From Congeria kusceri (lineage: Eukaryota > Mollusca > Bivalvia > Myida > Dreissenidae), in assembly GCA_027627225.1 (NCBI GenBank), contig CM051025.1, positions 55,558,681 to 55,622,680 on the forward strand: a stretch of DNA of 64,000 nucleotides, in the 5' to 3' direction. The notes under the pieces are model-generated. The model worked only from the letters and a program-made list of their open reading frames with translations, was not told where the DNA came from and ran no database searches. Numbering within the stretch: the first letter of the stretch is position 1; each line of letters opens with the position of its first letter. Made by a program: the position numbers and the translations under genes. Positions 35,901-45,312 of the stretch are shown piece after piece.

Positions 35901-36102
35901 GTGCTGGATGATGTGCGTACAAGACCCGCCTGTAGTTCTTGACTGGAATGTCCAGGGTGGTGGCTTCAACAGTGACTTGTACCGTGCGTACACGCGTTCC
36001 GGGAGTGACGTGGAATACGTCGTGTGGCCAATCATATACTTACATGCAGGCGGCCCGGTTATGGTGAAAGGCGTGGCACAAGGGGTTAACAGAGAAGCCT
36101 AA
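19749..36102 (+). CDS. SPATA18: Gene A: MIEAP/SPATA18-like coiled-coil protein, multi-exon
   Basis: Fourteen exons: 19749-19919, 20397-20567, 20958-21167, 21566-21667, 22481-22579, 23306-23401, 23710-23826, 24116-24314, 24907-25062, 25637-25708, 31259-31312, 35304-35405, 35623-35699, 35889-36102. All have AG/GT borders and compatible phases. The N-terminal half is a long charged coiled coil, followed by SDPNRPQKIAEKFSQVYDD and a Ser/Thr-rich linker. The C-terminal domain contains CVELCWMMCVQDPPVVLDW and VVWPIIYLHAGGPVMVKGVA. I assign that domain to the mitochondria-eating protein family, whose vertebrate members act in mitochondrial quality control. This rests on remembered family features and needs a profile search. 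With the putative exon at 1684-1754 the protein is 636 aa; the human protein is, from memory, somewhat shorter. A partial paralog (gene B) lies downstream. Confidence 0.65.
20397..20567 (+). CDS. Gene A coiled-coil exon, copy 2
   Basis: Duplicate of the previous exon, same 171-bp length and phase. Encodes AVHKVEEARFNQRIKELETD... with about 12 amino-acid differences and no stop. Acceptor CTTTTCCAG|T, donor AT|GTATGT. Confidence 0.8.
20958..21167 (+). CDS. Gene A coiled-coil exon
   Basis: Acceptor TTAACAG|A, donor ACAA|GTAAGT. Encodes HAPEKEKAALEEQLQKSIKE... to EKALIKKAEEERDK, a continuous Lys/Glu-rich coiled coil of 70 codons. Confidence 0.8.
21566..21734 (+). CDS. Gene A exon with alternative 3' ends
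   Basis: Acceptor TTTTCAG|A. With the internal donor CACG|GTACGA the exon ends at 21667, and the phase fits exon 22481. If that donor is skipped, the frame runs on for YEECEEDDIVVQYVGGSWIT and stops at 21732-21734, followed by AATAAA at 21797-21802. That would give a short, coiled-coil-only product. Confidence 0.7.
21797..21802 (+). promoter_or_regulatory. Candidate intronic polyadenylation signal (AATAAA)
   Basis: AATAAA 63 bp after the read-through stop of exon 21566. It may serve a short gene A isoform. In AT-rich DNA such hexamers are common by chance. Confidence 0.35.
22481..22579 (+). CDS. Gene A coiled-coil exon
   Basis: Acceptor CCTACTAG|G, donor GTCG|GTATGA, 99 bp. Encodes APSDEWKEKVDKAESELAKE..., again a charged helix. 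Confidence 0.75.
23306..23401 (+). CDS. Gene A coiled-coil exon
   Basis: Acceptor GGGGCAG|C, donor ACAG|GTTTGC, 96 bp. Encodes INSDKELLVGEKQKLQDETN.... Confidence 0.75.
23710..23826 (+). CDS. Gene A coiled-coil exon
   Basis: Acceptor CTTTTTAG|C, donor ACACG|GTATGT, 117 bp. Encodes LRNLDLNYKNEINQLQDKLH... to EEEKDQLLTR. The acceptor region of this exon appears to be reused at the start of gene B. Confidence 0.75.
24116..24314 (+). CDS. Gene A exon, start of conserved C-terminal half
   Basis: Acceptor CATTTCAG|G, donor GACT|GTACGT, 199 bp. Encodes SDPNRPQKIAEKFSQVYDDQ and MKEEQCIKTLLDLLT. The part from codon GTC onward is duplicated in gene B at 45313-45408. Confidence 0.8.
24907..25062 (+). 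CDS. Gene A exon, linker
   Basis: Acceptor CTTTCAG|ACC, donor AAG|GTATTT, 156 bp, phase 0. Encodes TMYSHCKEALDNQNSRIEED and a Ser/Thr-rich tail. Paralog exon at 45992-46147. Confidence 0.8.
25637..25708 (+). CDS. Gene A exon, short linker
   Basis: Acceptor CCATAG|ATT, donor GTA|GTAAGT, 72 bp, phase 0. Encodes IPRFTSHKGGRPALPNLATE.... Paralog exon at 48552-48623. Confidence 0.75.
25847..26005. mobile_element. Foldback element, ~159 bp, in gene A intron
   Basis: GATCTGACACGAGTTGTCAT at the left is mirrored by the inverse of the right end (26005). The arms are about 70-75 bp with a few mismatches and a very short loop around AAGCAAGCC. RNA from the intron could form a long hairpin. Gene B keeps only a degenerate left arm (about 48751-48825). 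Confidence 0.9.
26743..26953. repeat. ATT/TTA trinucleotide microsatellite
   Basis: About 210 bp of imperfect ATT repeats, inside the gene A intron. A shorter homologous run lies in gene B at 49089-49154. Confidence 0.95.
28091..29806. repeat. Minisatellite, 26 x 66 bp, very homogeneous
   Basis: Exactly 1,716 bp. The unit contains CGCATTAACTGGCATGCTTG and ACAACGTACACAAACTATC. Two main forms differ at CGACGGA versus CCAATGA; a minor one has GAAAAG for GACAAG. The unit is 22 codons with no stop in several frames, so long frames arise on both strands (600 and 590 codons). I read these as by-products, not genes: the array lies in an intron of gene A and is absent from the matching intron of gene B. 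Confidence 0.97.
29807..31258. other. Intron of gene A with degenerate dispersed motif
   Basis: No exon. A phrase like GGTAACGAAG(G/A)TTTT recurs at about 29939, 30280, 30452 and, weaker, 30643 and 30848. Similar phrases lie left of the minisatellite (about 27571). This suggests a worn tandem or dispersed repeat. Confidence 0.45.
31259..31312 (+). CDS. Gene A microexon-like exon, 54 bp
   Basis: Acceptor GTATAG|GAG, donor AAAG|GTAAGG, phase 0. Encodes EVVTTTKERQTRAHSVPK. It is conserved in gene B (49468-49521) with one amino-acid change, which supports it as coding. Confidence 0.75.
31850..31918 (-). mobile_element. tRNA-like SINE head
   Basis: On the minus strand, a box-A-like TAGTCCAGTTGATAAAG (31910-31895) is followed at usual spacing by a box-B GGTTCGATCCC (31865-31855). 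No good acceptor stem, so this is a pol III-type SINE head and not a tRNA gene. Confidence 0.6.
31933..32175 (+). repeat. Dispersed ~240-bp repeat, copy 1
   Basis: The reverse complement recurs at 50622-50861 with roughly 80% identity by eye, for example TTGCCACGAATAGTT and ATTACCACGTGCTCAT. No coding capacity. Family unknown to me. Confidence 0.85.
32176..35303. other. Gene A intron, mostly unrecognised
   Basis: AT-rich with no exon recognised, apart from the short motif cluster at 33660-33771. The region just before 35304 is homologous to the sequence before 50425 in gene B. Confidence 0.5.
33660..33771. repeat. Cluster of five GGTCAAAACGTACC-like motifs
   Basis: GGTCAAAACGTTCC (33660), GGTCAAAACGTACC (33691), GGTCAACACGTGC (33712), GGTCAAAACGTACC (33738), TGTCAAAACGTAC (33759). 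Spacing is 21-31 bp. Either a worn short satellite or a cluster of binding sites. Confidence 0.7.
35304..35405 (+). CDS. Gene A exon, C-terminal domain
   Basis: Acceptor CTGGTAG|ATG, donor ACAG|GTAACT, 102 bp, phase 0. Encodes MKGEKMPEVPVEVRKGIKEY... to VIPVLEQ. Gene B carries an altered copy at 50425-50613. Confidence 0.8.
35623..35699 (+). CDS. Gene A exon, C-terminal domain
   Basis: Acceptor GTTTAG|GAG, donor AGAG|GTGAGC, 77 bp. Encodes EVLNKLKRMEEFGDKVVEIC FPYIK. Paralog exon at 54219-54295. Confidence 0.8.
35889..36102 (+). CDS. Gene A last exon, conserved MIEAP-like core
   Basis: Acceptor TATGTAG|A. Encodes CVELCWMMCVQDPPVVLDWN, FNSDLYRAYTRSGSDVEYVV and WPIIYLHAGGPVMVKGVAQ, then the stop at 36100-36102. 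The Trp/Cys-rich start and the VVWP...GG...KGVAQ end are the features that suggest the MIEAP family. Confidence 0.85.
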
Positions 36103-36197
36103 AGTTCATCTCGTTTCTAATTTTGTTTTGAAGTGTGTATGAATTCATGTCAAATCAAAATACACGTTTAACAATGTATTCATACCTTCTGTCTTTT

Positions 36198-36203
36198 AAT
36201 AAA
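36198..36203 (+). promoter_or_regulatory. Polyadenylation signal of gene A (AATAAA)
   Basis: AATAAA 96 bp after the stop codon of gene A. A second AATAAA lies at about 36226. Confidence 0.6.
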
Positions 36204-37640
36204 GATTACATGTACTAATTTCTCGAATAAAAAATGCGTTACGAAAATGAAATGTACACACATTTCTCGTTGTTGTTTTTTTATTTTCGTCAAGAATCCA
36301 AGAAATAGTCATTAGTTTGTTAAATCACGTGCGTGTGTTTTGTGTCACATAAACAGAAATGTTCAACTCTGTTTGTACAGGAAATCATTATTTGCAAGCG
36401 TATAATCTATACGTTGATTAAACATGAACTTTCTGTTTGAGTATTACTCAATACTAACACATTAATACGACAGTACCCATAGAGTGAATAAATATTTATA
36501 TAAAAAAATGTATTTTTTAAGCCATAATATGTTTTATTTCAACATATATCTATTTGACAGATGCTTTACTACTACCTATAAACAATTGTTCTAATGTCTG
36601 GAAATCAACACTCAAAGGTGATTGTTGTGTTATGTTTTCATGTTGTTAGATACTTCAACATGTTATTGAATCGTACGTTAGTTGTTGTTTGTACGGACCA
36701 ATATGGTACATTAATAAGGATTCTTGTTCACATATAGTTCAATAAAAAGTTCACGGTAGTTTGTAATTGTCCCTTACCATTTTCTTTACAGATAATTATG
36801 TTGTATGTACAATGTGCAATACATCCTTTTGGTTTCATTGGTATATCTTCTACCTTTGCACTGGTTGTGTTGTTTCATGTTAACACTTGTTACGATGACT
36901 TGAATACATATCACAAAATTGGGTGGCTTACACATATCATGCATGTATCCTACAGTTGTATATGTTTTACACGTGTATATAGTTCACTCGTAGCATAGCA
37001 TACATGTGTTATTATTGCTATAAATACAGGTGTGTATAATTTGTGATCTACCTGCAAAAAAATATAATTATATCAAGCTTGTCTGGTTGTGTACCATTAC
37101 ACATAGACCTGCATAGCAGTTTCGATTATTATTATTATTTTTTTGTATTACTATTGGGTTAACAAAGTATACAAATTGTATGTGAGCATTCCAAATATTT
37201 AACCCAGTTCAGGATAAGAGGTTTTTATTCTCCAATAACTTACTTACCAAGTTTTTTTAATTGATTTTGTATTGTATTATCACTTGAATATAAAGTTAAT
37301 TTAGTTATGTGTCTCAAAGGCTTGCACGTATGTCTGGTGATATTTATTTCAATATGCAATTTAACCAACTGCACGATATGTATTAATAGTGTGTGTTTGT
37401 GTATATTCAATTTGTTTCAAGAAATGGATTGAATAAAATGCCAATAAATTGTATCAGCTACAAACAGAGAAGCGTTTTATTTGTTGTTTATGGTATTATT
37501 GCCTAAATAATTGTAATAGATAGATACACCATCAACGGAAAGGATAATTATGATAAAAAAGTGAGATAATGAAAAAGAATATGATCTTATAACGAACAAG
37601 ATTAGATGGAGGAATATAGAAAGGAGCAGGAGAACGAATG
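36204..37640. other. Non-coding stretch after gene A
   Basis: No gene recognised. The 66-codon frame at 36798-36998 has no domain. Confidence 0.5.
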
Positions 37641-37699
37641 ACGATGATGATGATGATTATGATGATGATGATGATGATGATGAATTGATGATGATGAAT

Positions 37700-37772
<73 letters not shown>

Positions 37773-37845
37773 AATTCTTATTATGATGATTCAGATTTTA
37801 ATGATGATGGGGATGATGATGATGATCATGATGATGATGATGGTG
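37641..37845. repeat. GAT trinucleotide microsatellite
   Basis: About 200 bp of GATGAT repeats, interrupted by GATTAT, GAATT and GATTCAGATTTTAATG segments. Confidence 0.95.
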
Positions 37846-38485
37846 AAAAATACTTCGCCGTAGAAAGGGATCTTGCACCCTGTAATTCACAGTCTGTGAG
37901 TATGTTTCTGGATGCGCAGGAATGCAAAGCAAGAAACCAATTATTTCGTCAGTGTTTAATAATTCATTACAGTTTTAATTATATTTATCCCATGTCGGAT
38001 ATTGAACATACGTTCATGATTGTCTGATTAAACATAATTGAATATACCAAGATAAGTTTCGATCTCGATATACAGTTATACATGTATGTGCAGAAAAAGA
38101 ATCGATAACAGCAATATTTACAAAAAGAAGTTTTATAACTTAATACGTCAAACTCATACAAACATAATTCTGTATATATGAGGAAATAGTAAATGTTACA
38201 TTTGTATTTTTTGTACTATTATACAAATAATTTTTACCGTACTTATATGGTTAGCACCAATTCAGAGAAAGAAGCACTCTACAACATTTCTACAACAATA
38301 CAATAACTGAAACATTTGGACTACCTACTTGCGGGATGTTTTACCTAAAAAATATTTAAACTAATTGTGTTTAACGCTGTAAATAATGTGCTTAACTGCA
38401 TTAGGTAAACAACACAAAACACTAAAGGGACATATTTACAGAATTTCGCAAATCAAATTTTGTTTAAATACAAAAACTATAAAGG
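37846..38485. other. Non-coding stretch
   Basis: Nothing recognised. The downstream end of the sugar-transporter transcript (minus strand) may reach into this region. Confidence 0.45.
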
Positions 38486-38487
38486 AT

Positions 38488-38555
38488 TTGCATTCGTCGG
38501 GACTCGAGCCTACGACTATCGGGATCAAAAATCTGACGCGCTAAGCTCTCGGATA
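38488..38555 (-). mobile_element. tRNA-like SINE head
   Basis: On the minus strand, CTTAGCGCGTCAG (box-A-like) and GGCTCGAGTCCCGAC (box-B-like) are spaced as in a tRNA. The ends do not pair as an acceptor stem. Probably a SINE remnant. Confidence 0.5.
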
Positions 38556-39066
38556 TTCACACTCACAAAGATTGATGTGTATTTTTAACGCTATTTAAGT
38601 GATACAAGTGTTGTTGCTTTTGTTGTTGTTTTCAAATACCGACGAAAAGCGTTACAAACGCTTTGCAGCTTTAACAATTTCTATTCATGATTATACCCAA
38701 ACGAAACTATATATCCAGTTTGTTCCTTTGTCAAGGGTGTTATTTTGCTTTTGTATATATAATGCATTTTTCATTTTTGAATCCTTGACCAAATTTGAAA
38801 ATTGTCAATGGGCCAATCTGTGAATTGGTTCCTTCAAAGCACAAGGAGAAGGTCCATGCAAACAGTATGCTTAGTGAAACGTTATCAGATCTATACACAT
38901 GTTTTGACTAAAAGAATAAGAGATCAGTGATTAATCCATAGAACAATTCGTTCTGAGGGCCTTAGTTACCCATTTACTAAGCAATGTTCTTCGAGCCTAC
39001 AACCAGAAAAAAAGAAAGGGAGATCATACTGGTAGTTGAAACCCAGAAGCATCTGGCCTGTGAAAT

Positions 39067-39249
39067 TTACTCATGGTTGGTATCAACAGTTTGTTTATAC
39101 ACCTCATCGGAATCGCCTGACTTCTTCCAAATCTGCGAGATTTGTTCGATGGTCCTGTTCTTCGTCTCGGGAACGAATTTCGCCGTGAAGATAAAGAATA
39201 TCCCAAGCATAACTGTGAATGGCAGGAACGAGAAATTGCCGAGTCCTCT
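39067..39249 (-). CDS. Transporter last exon (C-terminal tail)
   Basis: Acceptor TCTTTCAG|AGA, phase 0, 60 codons plus stop. Encodes [20 protein letters not shown] (last TM) and [20 protein letters not shown], the PETK-type motif of the family, then a hydrophilic tail ending TNHE. Confidence 0.9.
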   Translation of the reverse strand, partial: RGLGNFSFLPFTVMLGIFFIFTAKFVPETKNRTIEQISQIWKKSGDSDEVYKQTVDTNHE

Positions 39250-42200
39250 CTGAAAGACAATGATCATTTATTTCAAAATAATGTCCATTCTTGTTTCAAT
39301 ATAAATGTAAGAGTACAATTATTTGTTTGCCAACTGCGAGTACAATAATGTGTTAATGTTTTCTTTTCTCAAATGTGGGTATTCAGTGGGATTCAGTTCT
39401 TTGCAAACATTCACCTGTACGATGTATACTAAAGCGGAACCAATAACACATTAAAATATATATATCAAATATTAAGTTGAATTATTGAAGTTTTACAACT
39501 AAATTCCTTCTATTAGTTTGCATGAGCAAACAATTTTTTTCATTCGATATTATTTATTTTAAAATCGTCATAAATTTGAACAATCATAATGTTTTAGCAT
39601 ATTGTAAAGAAGCAGATTATTTCGAACATGTATGGACAATCATACGTTATTACAGTTCAGTGAAATATACACATCCCTTACTTGTACGATTCTTCCACTT
39701 TCAGATCGAAATATGTTTTACAAATGGTAGCAAATTCAACGTGCCAACAGGCAGGAAATCAAATATGTAGAATAATAATTGTAATATGCAAACATGTAAT
39801 ATGCGTACGTATCCATGCATTATTTATCTACTATTACGTCAAGGGCCCACCTGCATGTAAGGGTAGCAGTACCCGACGGTGAAGTTGGCCACCCAGTTTG
39901 CGAATACGGACACGCTGACGGCCACGGGTCGGGGGCCCTGGGGAAACAGCTCGGCCACGATCAGCCAGGGGATCGAACCTGAAATATTCAGGGGATTGAA
40001 ATAATATATATTATTTGGATTACATGTTGGTGTACAGTTGATGTAGGTTTGAAGTACATTTAACGGGTCAGCATGGTTAGCTGTATAAGAAAATAAAGCA
40101 TTCACTGGAAGTAGTTCTGCTCATCTACTCACTTAACATTTGTTTTAGAGGAGAGGTGCCAACCATGACTTCATTTCATGGAAACACAAGTTCATATTGT
40201 GTGAAATGTTTATAATGATATGTGTATTTAAATTGTTTTCTTTCAAAATTGGAAATATATTATTACCATCACGACCGCATTAATGGTTTATAATAATTAT
40301 GAACTTACCAGGTCCCACCGCAAAGAAGACCACATAGAGCAAGGACACGCCAATATTGGCAACTCGCAACCAGCTAGCCAAATACTGAAAAACAACGAAA
40401 ACTTGTGTTCACTCCACGCCTGCTTTCATTAGCATAGCTGTTTTGTAAATCTGCTTTCGAAATACAAGTCCGAGTAGTGCACAATAAGCATACACTTACA
40501 TCTTTGTCACGAACAAACAAAAAAGAGTCAGTTATCTCTTTACCGTGTATGGTTTTGATTAATACACAGGCTCATTGGTTGGCATATAATTGCACTCTCA
40601 TAGAAAATATATACGACAATTTAAGTATTTTGTTGTTAGATTCGTTTAAATGTTATTTAAAGCTATATAACACTGAGAACAGGAAGTAAACAAAACAGTC
40701 AAAATTATCTCCAACTAGATCTCAATAATGAAAAAATGGTTGTTCCATATGATCTTTGTTTGTATGTCTGGAATAAGAACATTTATTTAATTTGGCAAAT
40801 AATATCAGATCGTTGGCCACAGTCACAGGAACAATAATAAGAAATCAGTATTACCGTTAGGGACAGGGAGAATGTAATCAGAATGCTGAATATGAACATT
40901 CCCCCGAGACCCAGAAGATGCAGGCTTCGGCGCCCAACCCGGTCCATTAGCGGGATGGTGATCAAGGTCATCACAATCATCGTGCCGCCCACACCGGAAG
41001 TGGCGTGCGCAGACGTGGTCTCAGATAGACCAGCGTGTTTAAACAGGTTAAACGAGTAGTAGAATATGGAAAAGAAAATGTTTCATAATCTAAAACTTCA
41101 TGCAGTTACCATTGCTACAAAACAATCGTTATGTTTAATCATTGATTTTGGTGAAATACCGTATTATTCAGAAGAATTGGTTTTCATTCGGAATAACATT
41201 TCATTTAGTTTAACTTTAGACCCAATGCCTTAATATTATAATGTTGTTGTTGTCCCTAATGTTAAAATCACCATGTTAGTACATATACATTTTGATGTGG
41301 TTTGATGTGAAGAAAAAAATTCATGTGCGATTAAATATTTTTACTTCAGTAAAAATGTCATTTGCTGAAAGAGTAAATGTAGATAAACAATGATTTCAGT
41401 ACTGTACTATTTTAGATGCCTTAACATAAAAACAACGAAAGTTGTGTTGCTGGCAAGATAGAGTGTTCTTAACAAACCGTAACGTATCGAGCATGCCCTC
41501 ACCGCATTGATTCCGGAGAACTGCTGTGACAGCTGCATGACGATGCTGATGATCAGAGGCATGCGCAGTGATCTCTCGCGCAACAAACCCAGCAGGCCAA
41601 TCTGACACAGACAGAGCAAATGTATTGTATTTTGTAGCAATGCTTTCCTTTAAACGATTGTTGTTGCTGTAATTATTGCTGAATATTTCAAACTTTGTAA
41701 ATTAGAAACAAATTATTCTTACTGTCTTTTCTGTTTTGTTGGCACTGTTTTCTGATTTCATTTCTTCTATATCGTCATCCACGTTTGCTGTGCAACGAAG
41801 TATCATCAATGCTGGATCGTAATGAATTTATATATTTATATAATAGTAATTTCTTGTTTTAGCTGTCATATACATGTATATATGAATTTTGTTCGCATCT
41901 ACCATAAATCTACACTATGACAACAATAATGACATTAAGTTAACGCCAGTAATGTGTTAACTAAAGTTATATTACAATTAAAACAAATTATAGTTTTCGT
42001 GAATGTCGGTCCAAAGTGAATTATAATCTTAGAATCTTAGAACATTCATTACATCAAAATGTTCTCCTGGGCCGGTATTCACAAAGCTCCTAAAGAAAAT
42101 ATTAACTTAAATTGTACTTCAGTGAAAATTTCAGATCACATTACTTTTCTATTTGAAATCCAATGATTTCTGTTTACAAAAGGGTTAAATACAAAACATC

Positions 42201-43684
42201 CAATCATCAATATTTACTAGTTTAAAGCATTTAAATGTAAAAATACCTATTCAAGAAACAGTCAGAGGCTTAATGAATGTATTAAATTTAAGAAATTTCC
42301 AAAGTTTTCCCTAAGGAGATCTGTGGATACGGGCCTAGATCTACAAATAGCCAGATACCAATCAAGTAAATCGGAGGTAAAGCTCTGAATAACTGGATGT
42401 TGAAAGAGTGTCATCCAGTGTGCTACTTACCCTCCCTGGCCTGCTTCTCCTTGTTCTTCGTCAGCAGGAGGTACCGGGGACTCTCCGGACACAGGGGCAT
42501 GGTCAGCAGCTGCAGGATACACGGGGTCAGCCCCGCACCTGCATGGGGTGCAAACATTGCAGTGATTGTATTGTGCAATATGCCGTACATGTTTGACAGT
42601 TAAATGCTTAAAGGGTATATACCGTTGGTTAATGGTTTGCCTATGTAGCAAATTTCCATTATGACAAAAATCTAAAAGTGGCTACCTGCATTGTTGTATT
42701 CTGTTAATTATGTACTGCTGTTTATTACTCATAGTCCTATTCGTATGTGTAAAATCGAAGATGAGCTTATATATGTACATAACATCGCTGTTTTGTTTGT
42801 AGGAAAATTGATAAATAATCATGTTCGTGTCCTCTTCAAGGGGAATCCTAGTTCCTACCGCAGTTAATGCCAATAAGGAAGCGTCCCACGATGACAATCT
42901 CATAGGAGTCTACAACGTGGCTCAGGTACATTAGCACGCCAGCGATTATGCCAATTATGTTGTTCACAAGCATTCCGCCTTTTCTACAAACAAACAAGCA
43001 ATCTACATGTTTGTCCAACAGCCAAATTTCCATCATGATTCAGCACTGAGAAATGGGAATCGAGTTAAATACACACCTCAAGCGATATGACTACGAGTTC
43101 TCCTTCTCAAAATTATGCTAACCAACGAAAATGTTGTTACGTATTCAATTGGATTTGTATTTGCTTATATTGATGATTAAAAGTATTTTTAAGAATATTC
43201 AAATTAAGGGGCTAGAACATCACGTGGTGAAGTGTATTTTATCACGATTGTTTCAATATTATTGACAACTTGTTGTCGAATACTTTTCAAGAACATGCAT
43301 ATAAATGACGGTATAATAAATGTGATGGCCGCAAAATATAATTGGTACCAGAACGACTTCGGTTTGATGTCTTTGAGCATGACCTTGTAACATTCAAAAT
43401 ATTCGGAATTTCTGTCGTTTAATATTGTATTATAACTTACAGCTAACTATATCATGAGAACTGTACTTGCAGGAGTATTACAATAAAATTCGTTGAGTGG
43501 TAGATATAATTCCGATATAGGTTATATACCCACCGTCCAAAAAAGTTCGCCCACCAACCAGCAGTCAATCCTCCGATAACTCCGCCCACAGCGAAGATTG
43601 ACACAATCAGGGCGAAAAGTGACGTGATTGTTACGTCATCCATTGCCTGTCCTGTTCTTTTGACGTTGGTGTGGTTCATAAATA
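39067..43684 (-). CDS. SLC2A: SLC2A/GLUT-type facilitative sugar transporter, damaged or incomplete
   Basis: Nine exons on the minus strand: 43684-43534, 42983-42859, 42538-42431, 41811-41723, 41601-41503, 41067-40855, 40384-40309, 39978-39851, 39249-39067. Spliced phases agree throughout. Family motifs in order: [95 protein letters not shown]. These place it with class-I-like GLUTs, 12-TM plasma-membrane carriers of hexoses. Three faults: no exon for the N-terminus and TM1, about 55 codons around TM5 missing inside exon 42538-42431, and no AG before the FYYS exon. It may be a pseudogene, a bad assembly, or a gene whose first exon lies outside what I recognise. Confidence 0.85.
39851..39978 (-). 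CDS. Transporter exon (TM10-11)
   Basis: Acceptor ATTTCAG|GT, donor GCAG|GTGGGC, 128 bp. Encodes [20 protein letters not shown] and [15 protein letters not shown]. The usual GPIPW is GSIPW here, but the Trp important for sugar and cytochalasin binding in the family is kept. Confidence 0.9.
40309..40384 (-). CDS. Transporter exon (TM9-10)
   Basis: Acceptor TTTTCAG|TAT, donor CCTG|GTAAGT, 76 bp. Encodes [25 protein letters not shown]. Ends one base into the Gly codon completed by the next exon. Confidence 0.85.
40855..41067 (-). CDS. Transporter exon (TM7-8), acceptor not canonical
   Basis: Donor ACG|GTAATA. Encodes [20 protein letters not shown], then [19 protein letters not shown]. Homology demands a start at ATA (41067), but the bases before it are TTTTCTTTTCC with no AG, and a TGA lies in frame a few codons upstream. 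Confidence 0.85.
41503..41601 (-). CDS. Transporter exon (TM7 start, QLS motif)
   Basis: Acceptor GTGTCAG|ATT, donor GCG|GTGAGG, 99 bp, phase 0. Encodes [20 protein letters not shown] and [13 protein letters not shown]. The QLSQQxSGINA motif is typical of class I GLUTs. Confidence 0.9.
41723..41811 (-). CDS. Transporter exon (central intracellular loop)
   Basis: Acceptor GATCCAG|CA, donor ACA|GTAAGA, 89 bp. Encodes [29 protein letters not shown], matching the cytosolic loop between TM6 and TM7. Confidence 0.8.
42067..42338. mobile_element. MITE with ~30-bp inverted ends
   Basis: Left end CTGGGCCGGTATTCACAAAG; the inverse of the right end reads CTAGGCCCGTATCCACAGAT, and both continue with CTCCTNA. 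272 bp, no coding capacity, inside a transporter intron. Confidence 0.75.
42431..42538 (-). CDS. Transporter exon with internal in-frame loss of TM5 region
   Basis: Acceptor CATGCAG|GT, donor GAGG|GTAAGT, 108 bp. Encodes AGLTP followed directly by [20 protein letters not shown]. In the family these two parts are separated by roughly 55 residues (end of TM4, PMY..E loop, TM5). The joint falls at 42522/42521. Confidence 0.88.
42859..42983 (-). CDS. Transporter exon (TM3-4)
   Basis: Acceptor TTTGTAG|A, donor TGCG|GTAGGA, 125 bp. Encodes [20 protein letters not shown] and [10 protein letters not shown], the GRxxxGxxxG region at TM4. Confidence 0.88.
43534..43684 (-). CDS. Transporter exon (extracellular loop 1 and TM2)
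   Basis: Donor GACG|GTGGGT; acceptor best placed at ATCAAAG|TA (43684), with a weak pyrimidine tract. Encodes [43 protein letters not shown] is a possible N-glycosylation site where GLUT1 has one. No upstream TM1 exon found. Confidence 0.82.
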
Positions 43685-44040
43685 CTTTGATGTGCTTAAA
43701 CAGGGTAACTAATTTATAAGAACAAGACTTTGCATGCCAACAATACAGACTGCCCTTGTCATCAAGCACAAGGGCCGTGTATTGGAGATTTTTCCTAAAA
43801 CTGTATTGTGTTATTCCTTACATAATATTCATACAATGTTTTGTATCTCAAGAACATGTCTTGTGTTTAATTGTGTTATATTTGCCACGTTAGTATGCAT
43901 TTTATATTAAATTACGGTAACTCTGTTCTATCGAAACAGATATTTGAATGTGTTAAGCTGTTTTAAAGTCATAAAGATAATTCATCTTAACTATATTTTT
44001 ACGTAAGAAACGTACGTTCGAGAAAGTTTTGTAAACAAGA

Positions 44041-45110
44041 GGGCCATGATGGCCCTAGGTCGCTCACCTGAGTTTAAGGCATAATGGCTAATAACAAGAG
44101 GGAAAATGGCACTAAACGCCTCAGCTGAGTATAAAGATCTGGGCCTTGCAATTTCAGATATTTTTTTAGTCTATATAAACCATGTGACCCACAGGGCATG
44201 GCCACCTTGTACCCCAGGGGCATAATTTGAACAATATTTGTAGTGGACCACTTTTCAATGTTACATACCCAATATGATTCCACTGGGCCGTGCGGTTTCA
44301 GAGGAGATTTTTCAAGTCATTTTGCTATTTAAATGTATATAAACCATGTGACCCCCAGGGGGTGGCCAATTTTTACCCCAGGGACATCATTTGAACAATC
44401 TTTGTAGAGAACCACTCCACAATGGTTCACGCAAATATAAAACCTCTTGGCCTTACGGGTTTCAACAAGGAAGATTTTTAAGGCCCACTTGCCAGATAAG
44501 TCTATATAAATCATGTGACGCCCCGGGTCATGGCCACTTTTTACCCTAGGGGCATAATTTTGAACAATCTTTGTAGAGGACCACTAAACAATGTTACATA
44601 TCAAATACGAAAAAACTGCAGTTTCAGATTTTAAAGTCATTTTGCTGTTTAAGTCTATATAAACCATGTGAACCCCAGGGCAGGGCCAGTTTTGACCAAT
44701 GGGACATCGTTGGAACAATCTTTGCAGAGGACCACTATAAAATGTCACATACCACATATGAAACCTCTAGGCCTTGCAGTTTCAGAGGAGAAGATTTTTG
44801 AAGTCATCTTGCTATTGAAGTCCATATCAACCATGTGAGCCCTGGCTTGTGGCCAGTTTTGACCCCAGGGCCATCATTTGAGCAGTCTTTGTAGAGGACA
44901 GCTATACAATGTTACATACCAAATATGAAACCTCTGGACCTTTCAGAGGAGAAGATTTTTAAAGCCATTTTGCTATTTAAGTCTATATAAACCTGGTGAC
45001 CCCTAGGGTGTGCCCAGTTTTGACCCCAGGGGCATCATTTGAACAATCTTTATACAATGTTTCCAACCAAATATGAAAGCTCTGGGCCTTGTGGTATAAA
45101 AACATAAATG
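44041..45110. repeat. Degenerate tandem array, ~6 units of ~163 bp
   Basis: Anchors like CCATGTGACCCCCAGGG at 44180, 44343, 44511, 44664, 44831 and 44992. Each unit also has GACCCCAGGGGCATCATTTG and TTTGTAGAGGACCAC phrases. It begins with GGGCCATGATGGCCCTAGGT, a small palindrome. Units are strongly diverged; no coding capacity. Confidence 0.88.
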
Positions 45111-45312
45111 TACTTCTACCAAATATAGGTATCTTAGCCTTTCTTTCATCTGTCCTTATTAATTTATTTTAATTGTTTAATTGTCGGTCGGGTAAGCATA
45201 ATTGACTCTTCACTTACAACAATTTACGGTATATTGATTGTATAGCATGTTTTGTAAAACATTCTCTGCAATCATACAGCGCTTTTAACTAATGCTTTTT
45301 AGCTTCTCCTAG

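Noticed and set aside
39024..39260. 78-codon frame overlapping the last transporter exon
   Set aside because: Different frame from the exon that carries the FVPETK motif; a shadow.
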